Positions 58,618-64,000 of a stretch of DNA of 64,000 nucleotides are shown in pieces. The notes beneath the pieces are model-generated. The model was not told the DNA's origin and searched no databases. It worked only from the letters and a program-made list of their open reading frames with translations. Every line of letters begins with the position of its first letter. Position 1 is the stretch's first letter. Location of the stretch: contig JAALGZ010000013.1 of assembly GCA_015227615.1 (NCBI GenBank), positions 186,001-250,000 of the forward strand, written 5' to 3'. The DNA is from Labyrinthula sp. Ha (Eukaryota; Sar; Bigyra; Labyrinthulida; Labyrinthulaceae). The position numbers and the translations under genes are program-made.

Positions 58618-61600
58618 TTATTTACCTGGAAAGGTAAAGAGCTGAAAGTCTTCCCGAGAAAGGAACACCTTTCTCTTCTCCCAACTGAGTTTTACTGGGT
58701 TTTTCTTATCAGTGTTCTTAACTGGGGGTAGTTTAATTACCTGTATGCACTTACCCTTAACCCCAATAAAGTTACTCAGTAAACCAGATCCACCAACTTG
58801 CCATAACCTAAGTTCTCTATCTGCTGATGAATATGAAGCTACTTTATCTCCACCAGGACTAAAACAAACAGCTACAACTACATGCTGGTGTCCTTCAAGG
58901 ATTCTCCACTTACTAGCAGTTCTTAAGTCATACACTATTAAAGCCTTTTTTGCAACTACTAACCTCTGACTTCTCTGATGGAAGGAAACTTGACTATATG
59001 TCTTCACTAACTCATGCAAAACAAATGTACTAATCCGTAACAGGTTTTTCCTTAGACTTTTGTCTCCTGGATCTAAAGTAGCCAAGATCGTTTCAGCAAC
59101 GTCCATCAACTTTTTTTGCAAAATGCTTGGGTATTTTTCCATGAATTTTGGAATTAAATTTAGTGCCCTTATCTTATACTCTGCTTTGTGGTCTCTTACA
59201 ATTGCCTCCTTTGATATAGAGCTCAAAAAATCTCCAACATTAACTTTTCCCATCTCCAACAAAGCTTCTGACGCAATGATTCGCAAGGGTTGAATCCTTG
59301 CATAATGTGCTATTTCTTCTGGAACCAGTGATAAGCACGGAGGATCAATAGAGCCAATCCCATAGGACTCTTCTGAACTTCTTTTAAGCAACGCATGAAA
59401 CATTGGATAATAATTTCGTACATAGGGTGAAATTTTGTTGAAAATATCCACCAGTAACTCCACCGAAAATGAGATGCTCGCTATTCTCTCAGGTGTAGAT
59501 GGGGAAAAAGGATTAACTTTGATTGTGGATACGATCTTGTCTTCTAAAATTTCAGCAATTTTAGGTGTAATAGCATCCGGGTGGTTACGAACGTATATGG
59601 CTACTTGACAGAAACAGGGCCAGTCCAGTGCACCATCTTTGATAAGTAACATTGTTTGGATTTCTTCCGCAGAGGTTGTAGCAATGAACTTAAACAGGAG
59701 AATCCGAGCTGCTTTTCGCAAATATATTGTAGAATCTAGGATAAAAATTGCCAGAGTATTTCGTTCTTCGGGACTAGGTTCAAAGTCAGAACACCAAGTA
59801 ATAATTCTTGCGTACGCGTTTTGCAACTCTTCCGGCGCTTTGGCGGCATTGCTTAACCATAGACAATTTGCAATGAAAATAACTCTGTTTCGACAAGAAA
59901 AATTGCCCATAGCCTTCTCATTTTTCAGGTAAGAGTAGAGCATGTACTCTTCTGAGAAATAATCTAAGCCTTGAAATCGTGCGAGAAAAAGCTCAGTTTC
60001 CACAACCTTTGAACCTGTAACCAATATCAAGAGCTGCTCTATATATTCATCTCTTAGAAGGCGTTCATCGCGGGTTCTCATTAACAACCAAAGAGTCAAG
60101 AACCCAAAGCTTGTGGTTTTAAGGATTGATTCCATGCTTATAATGTTATGTAAAGTGCTTGCGAGTAGAGATCTTATATTGATGGAAAGAATTTCTTCCC
60201 CATTAGGTCCACTCTGTGCCTTCATCGGCATGATTTTGTTTTGCACGTTCAGGGGAACATCATGTGCCTTTGCAGAGAAGGTTTGTGAGACAACTGAACC
60301 ACAATCTACGCCTATATCTACAGTAGCATTAGTTGCTGTGGATAAATTCTTTCTCAAAACTTTAATTCCAAATTTCTCTGACCTAATAGAACTTGCTCTT
60401 GTATATAATCGATTTTTTCGTGTAAGTGATGCCACAGAGCTAGCCCCAGATATGGGATTAGTGTTTCCAGTAGTTGAGTCTGGGAAATCAAGACCGGTAT
60501 TAGGCTTTCTTCTTGATATGTTTATATGAGGTAAATTCATCTGGAGTCTTTGTGGAACTAAGTTATAGCAAGATAAGACACTACCATGAGGATGAAAATG
60601 GATATTTTGTGGGTGAAGAAAAACATCAATTATCTATTCTTCAAGTCAGAAAGAAAAACTTACCTTTCGCTTTTTCTTTCTGTGACGATCATGAGCTCTT
60701 GCTTTAAACTTCATTCCGAAGGATAAGATGTCCAAATGCCGCCAATGTTCCAATTCCTTCCTAAACATATTTAACTTAAACCAAATACCCTGTCTTAAGA
60801 CACCAACTACTATAGGAAATTAAGTGCACAACATTGATATTCAAATCCCACACTACTTTAGGCCTAAACTAAGAAAATAAAGAGCATAAACCTCTTCAGG
60901 ATCACAGTATTCAAAGGTAGTGGAAACTTATGAAGGAAAACAAAATTCCATGAACAGCTACTATCCCCGGTTTCCAAATTGAAGTCAACCGTGCGTTTCA
61001 AGCAAAACACGATAAAAAATGCTTTGGTTAATATGGCACCTAGCCCTCTTGTTTCCATTTCATTCACTGTTCCGGGTTTTTGCCTTGAACGCAAGACTGG
61101 GTAGAAATAAAACTCGCAAACTGAGAATTCGCTGAGCTGAAAAGCCTCAAATACCTTTTGCCTAGATACAAGGAGAATTTCAGTATTTCTGTCGTTGCAA
61201 GAAAATTTCTTCACATTCACAACATGAACATGCAAAATTCCGGTAGCTTTCTCTAATGTCAATATTACTCTCTCATTCAGTAGATCAGAATACGAGTCCA
61301 AGCGCTCTAAACCAGGTTCAATCATATCCCAACCAGAGTCTTCCATCAGGATGTCTTTACTTGAAGGATTTTCTATCTCATTAATTGAGGATTGAATTGG
61401 GGATACTACTAAGCCAGTGCTTCTAAAAGAAACAAACAAGCATCCAGGAGAAATAAATATAAAGGGATATGTCTAAAAATAAACAATACTAAGGTATAAC
61501 TTCTTTTTGTTTATCAAACAACTCAGTCATCTCATGAAAAACCTAGAATTGAACAAAACAAAAACAAACACTGAAGGTTCCTCTAGATCCGATCTATGTT

Positions 61601-62233
61601 CCTTTTCAACCAACTTGAGCAATAAACTCCCAGTTTTTTTAGTTTGAGTTCTCTTCACCTCATACAAGAAAACGTTATTCAAGTTATCGGTGCAAGAACA
61701 AAGACCATCCTGAGCTTTACTTTGAGAAGATGCACAAATGTACCAGAAAATGCTTTTATTCCGTGGGTTATCTCTAGCATTACATCATACACCTTGTAAT
61801 CCATCCAAAGATCTATGCAACGAGCATGAGAAGTATGTTTTCTTCCAAGGAGCAGGTATCGTTTGAGCAGGACAACAGCACAAGAAACAGGTTCGTAGGA
61901 CTGCAAGAGCAATCCTTGAGTAAATTCCCCAGTTTTCGTATTCTGAACTATTAAAAAATCTTAATCTTACCCAAATATATATTTCAGACCCTATGTTATT
62001 ATTATGAGTTTCAACTTACGATCTACTATCTCGATGAAAAGTTTCTCTCCTTTGCGAGATCTGGCTTTTAGAGCCCTTGAAGTTAATAAAGTGATATAAG
62101 TATACCACTTGAAATCATTTTTATGTGAGGTTGTTATTGTCGTTGAAGAATTATTTGAATTCAAGCCCGTATCTTCTATCACAAAGTTCAGGTGAAGATC
62201 ATTTCTCTTTAGTTCATTCATGTCAATTTCCAT
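58618..62233 (-). CDS. WDR7: WDR7/rabconnectin-3-beta-like protein (five exons)
   Basis: My model: exons 62233–62020, 61947–61721, 61472–60892, 60760–60664 and 60540–58618; phases 1, 0, 2 and 0 all close, giving 1013 aa. Introns are 72, 248, 131 and 123 nt. The last exon (640 aa) has an alpha-solenoid and then two WD40-type blades at the C-terminus: VVAKKALIVYDLRTASKW, LEGHQHVVVAVCFSPGGDKVASYSSADRELRLWQVGG, then CIQVIKLPPV. This is the distinctive end of WDR7/WDR72. In animals WDR7 pairs with DMXL proteins (the RAVE/rabconnectin complex) to regulate V-ATPase assembly. The N-terminal 370 residues, where WDR7 has a seven-blade propeller, are only weakly WD-like and shorter than usual, so additional upstream exons are possible; the frame before 62233 is open back to an acceptor-like site. 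The C-terminal call is firm; the N-terminal exons are inferred from phase. Confidence 0.75.
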
Positions 62234-64000
62234 AGTAATGTAATACTGATGTTTTTTCTCTGTGAAGTATCGTTAACCTAGATACCACTTCCTTATTCAG
62301 AGCTTAGGGTTTAGTTTGAGAAGTTTTCTCTTTGGGAAATTTAGACTTCTCAAAAGTTTGAAATAAAATTTCTGATATCCTAAAAAAATAGTCTCAATAG
62401 ATTGTTTGTATATTTCTTAAAGGGTCTTTGCAACCATTGTGTGTATAACCCGATGAATATTTGAATAGTTGCTTAGAAATGGAAGGCATTCAAAAAGAAC
62501 TCACTTCCTTTAACCAATGATTTATCTCTATGCAAATTTTATTTGATTAATTATACGAAAAGGTATATGAGCAAGTCTTAATGACCAAACAAAAAATAAA
62601 ATTAACAATACAGTCCACTTATTGGTTAGATTTTTCTTAGTTACCACTCAGAGAGATTCTTTTTGCTTTTTATTCCAACTAAATTCTTGGAAGCTTTCCA
62701 AAGAATGAGTCGAGATAGTATTAAGGTCTCATGCTGTACCAAGCTTTGGAACATAAATTTATCGTAGCGACTTGCCTGCCAAACGCATTTACTAATATGC
62801 CTTGGGGCTATATAACTCTACTTAGAACTAGCAAAGAATCACATACTCATTTCATTATAGATTAATTTCATATTATACTATTTCTCGTTTCTCACATAGT
62901 TTCATCTTTTCATACAATACTAGGTTAAGGGCTTTAAGAAGCATAAATTAAATATACTTCCAACTTGTTTTCAGGGTTACCAAATTCAACGATTAATTAG
63001 AATTTGCTCCTAAAGCAGGAAGAACCTTGTATCGACCTTCCTCAATGAGTCAATTTCACAACGAAAATGCTGACAACAGTTCATCGTATAGAAGCTCTTA
63101 TTTTCAACAGGATCACCCATTAGTCTTTCATACAAATTACTTCTTATCGATGAGTTCTATGATATTTCCATATCCTGAACATATAATAGCTTCTTCTAAT
63201 TTTTGGAGATTGCCTTTCGATAATATCGCGTTTCCGGCTTCTATTCTAAGAAAGGCAACTGCCCAGAAATAATCATTTCATCCCACTAAGGATGCTTTTG
63301 AAAAAAGAAGATATGGAAAATATCCATTCCACAAACCCTCTGTTTATCTCTGTTATTAGGTCGTCAAGAAGATCACCGGCCACGAATTCAGGGTATTGGG
63401 CAATAGTTTAACCAATAAAATGGTATGAGTCTTGTGGGCTGCTGCCTAGGTGACGAAGCTTTTATCAGCATTTCCGAGTGAAACTCTATGTGTGAAAGAT
63501 AGATCCAAACTGTGATTTTTGCAAAACTTAATCTTAAAATTACAATAAGCTTTATTAAGCTAATTATTGTTCAAGATATATGCCTCTTAGTTAGGTAACA
63601 TACGTACTCTAGCATTTAATTCAAGTACACAAGCTTTGATAAACTTGCCTTGAATAACTATTGGATTTTAATCCTACCAAAAAGTATATATACTTAAATT
63701 ATTGCTATATTTAGGACTCAAGTGGCCTTTACTAATCATGCGAGATCCCTAACTGGTTTTGAACACATAGTTTTCTTCCTTGAATTGGTTGTTGGAAAGC
63801 GTAAATAATGCTTATGTTATTATTATATAAAGTAACTTTAGATAAGTTATGTTTTAATATTGTATATATTAATTATTACATATATGAGTCGTGCTTAAGC
63901 TACCTTTTATATAGAGTCAAACAGTCTTATACTAAAACAAGTGTATTGTAAGCACATTACTTTCAAGACAGTTTTGCAAAACAATATTGGATTACTGCAA
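62234..64000. other. Window end: no firm gene
   Basis: About 1.8 kb of AT-rich DNA upstream of the WDR7-like gene. It may hold a first non-coding exon or the promoter of that gene. The only protein-like stretch is the small frame at 63045–63272 on +, described separately. Confidence 0.5.
63045..63272 (+). CDS. Doubtful small open frame, 75 codons
   Basis: It runs from the ATG at 63045 (MSQFHNENADNSSSYRSS) to TAA. The composition (Ser, Asn, Tyr, Phe, His rich) is more protein-like than the average intergenic frame, and coding-looking stretches follow at about 63285–63420 behind acceptor-like AGs. I recognise no family and cannot fix a gene model. Confidence 0.2.
   Translation: MSQFHNENADNSSSYRSSYFQQDHPLVFHTNYFLSMSSMIFPYPEHIIASSNFWRLPFDNIAFPASILRKATAQK

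Noticed and set aside
1-64000. Viral or retroelement remnants and CRISPR arrays
   Set aside because: No reverse transcriptase, integrase, capsid or long terminal repeat signature, and no regularly spaced repeats, were seen.

Overview
This is nuclear DNA of a microbial eukaryote: AT-rich, standard stop codons, protein genes with GT–AG introns, and wide gene-poor gaps of 3.5–8 kb between gene clusters. The gene set (full-length ATM kinase, a WDR7/rabconnectin-like protein, eS19, Elf1, a clan-86-like P450, OSCA/TMEM63-like channels, temptin–cytochrome b561, an M14 peptidase with a ShK module, and an RGS domain joined to membrane helices) suits a free-living protist, possibly a stramenopile or a related lineage. 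The sequence alone does not fix the taxon. Several introns are only 28–31 nt long; others are 46–248 nt.

Layout. 1–1167: 3' part of a membrane-anchored RGS protein, cut by the window edge. 1329–2954 (-): secreted, membrane-tethered M14 carboxypeptidase with a ShK module. 2955–11049: 8 kb with no recognisable gene. 11050–12126 (+): temptin–cytochrome b561. 12186–13625 (-): MFS transporter. 13707–15887 (+): a remarkable F-box / degenerate CDK / cyclin-fold fusion. 15888–22585: no recognisable gene. 22586–25734 and 31186–34329 (+): two OSCA/TMEM63-like paralogues, with an empty 5.4 kb gap between them. The first carries a frame change at a run of seven T. The pair share near-identical DNA tracts inside otherwise diverged genes. 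34525–35597: ribosomal protein eS19 (-) and Elf1 (+), head to head. 35783–37426 (-): cytochrome P450. 40922–42142 (+): a newly assembled four-exon single-pass membrane protein. 42368–52041 (-): ATM-like PI3K-related kinase in three exons. 58618–62233 (-): WDR7-like protein in five exons. The remaining gaps hold no clear genes; one GC-rich spot near 57.0–57.25 kb looks like a tRNA-derived short interspersed element.

How they fit together. This is a mixed housekeeping and signalling neighbourhood, not an operon or gene cluster. ATM (DNA-damage signalling), eS19 (translation), Elf1 (Pol II elongation) and WDR7 (V-ATPase regulation) are core functions. RGS, the OSCA-like channels, MFS and cytochrome b561 are membrane signalling and transport. 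The strongest candidate for something undescribed is the single polypeptide at 13707–15887 that joins a Skp1-binding F-box, a CDK-like domain with altered catalytic residues and a cyclin-like fold. No viral element or plain transposon with recognisable coding genes was seen.
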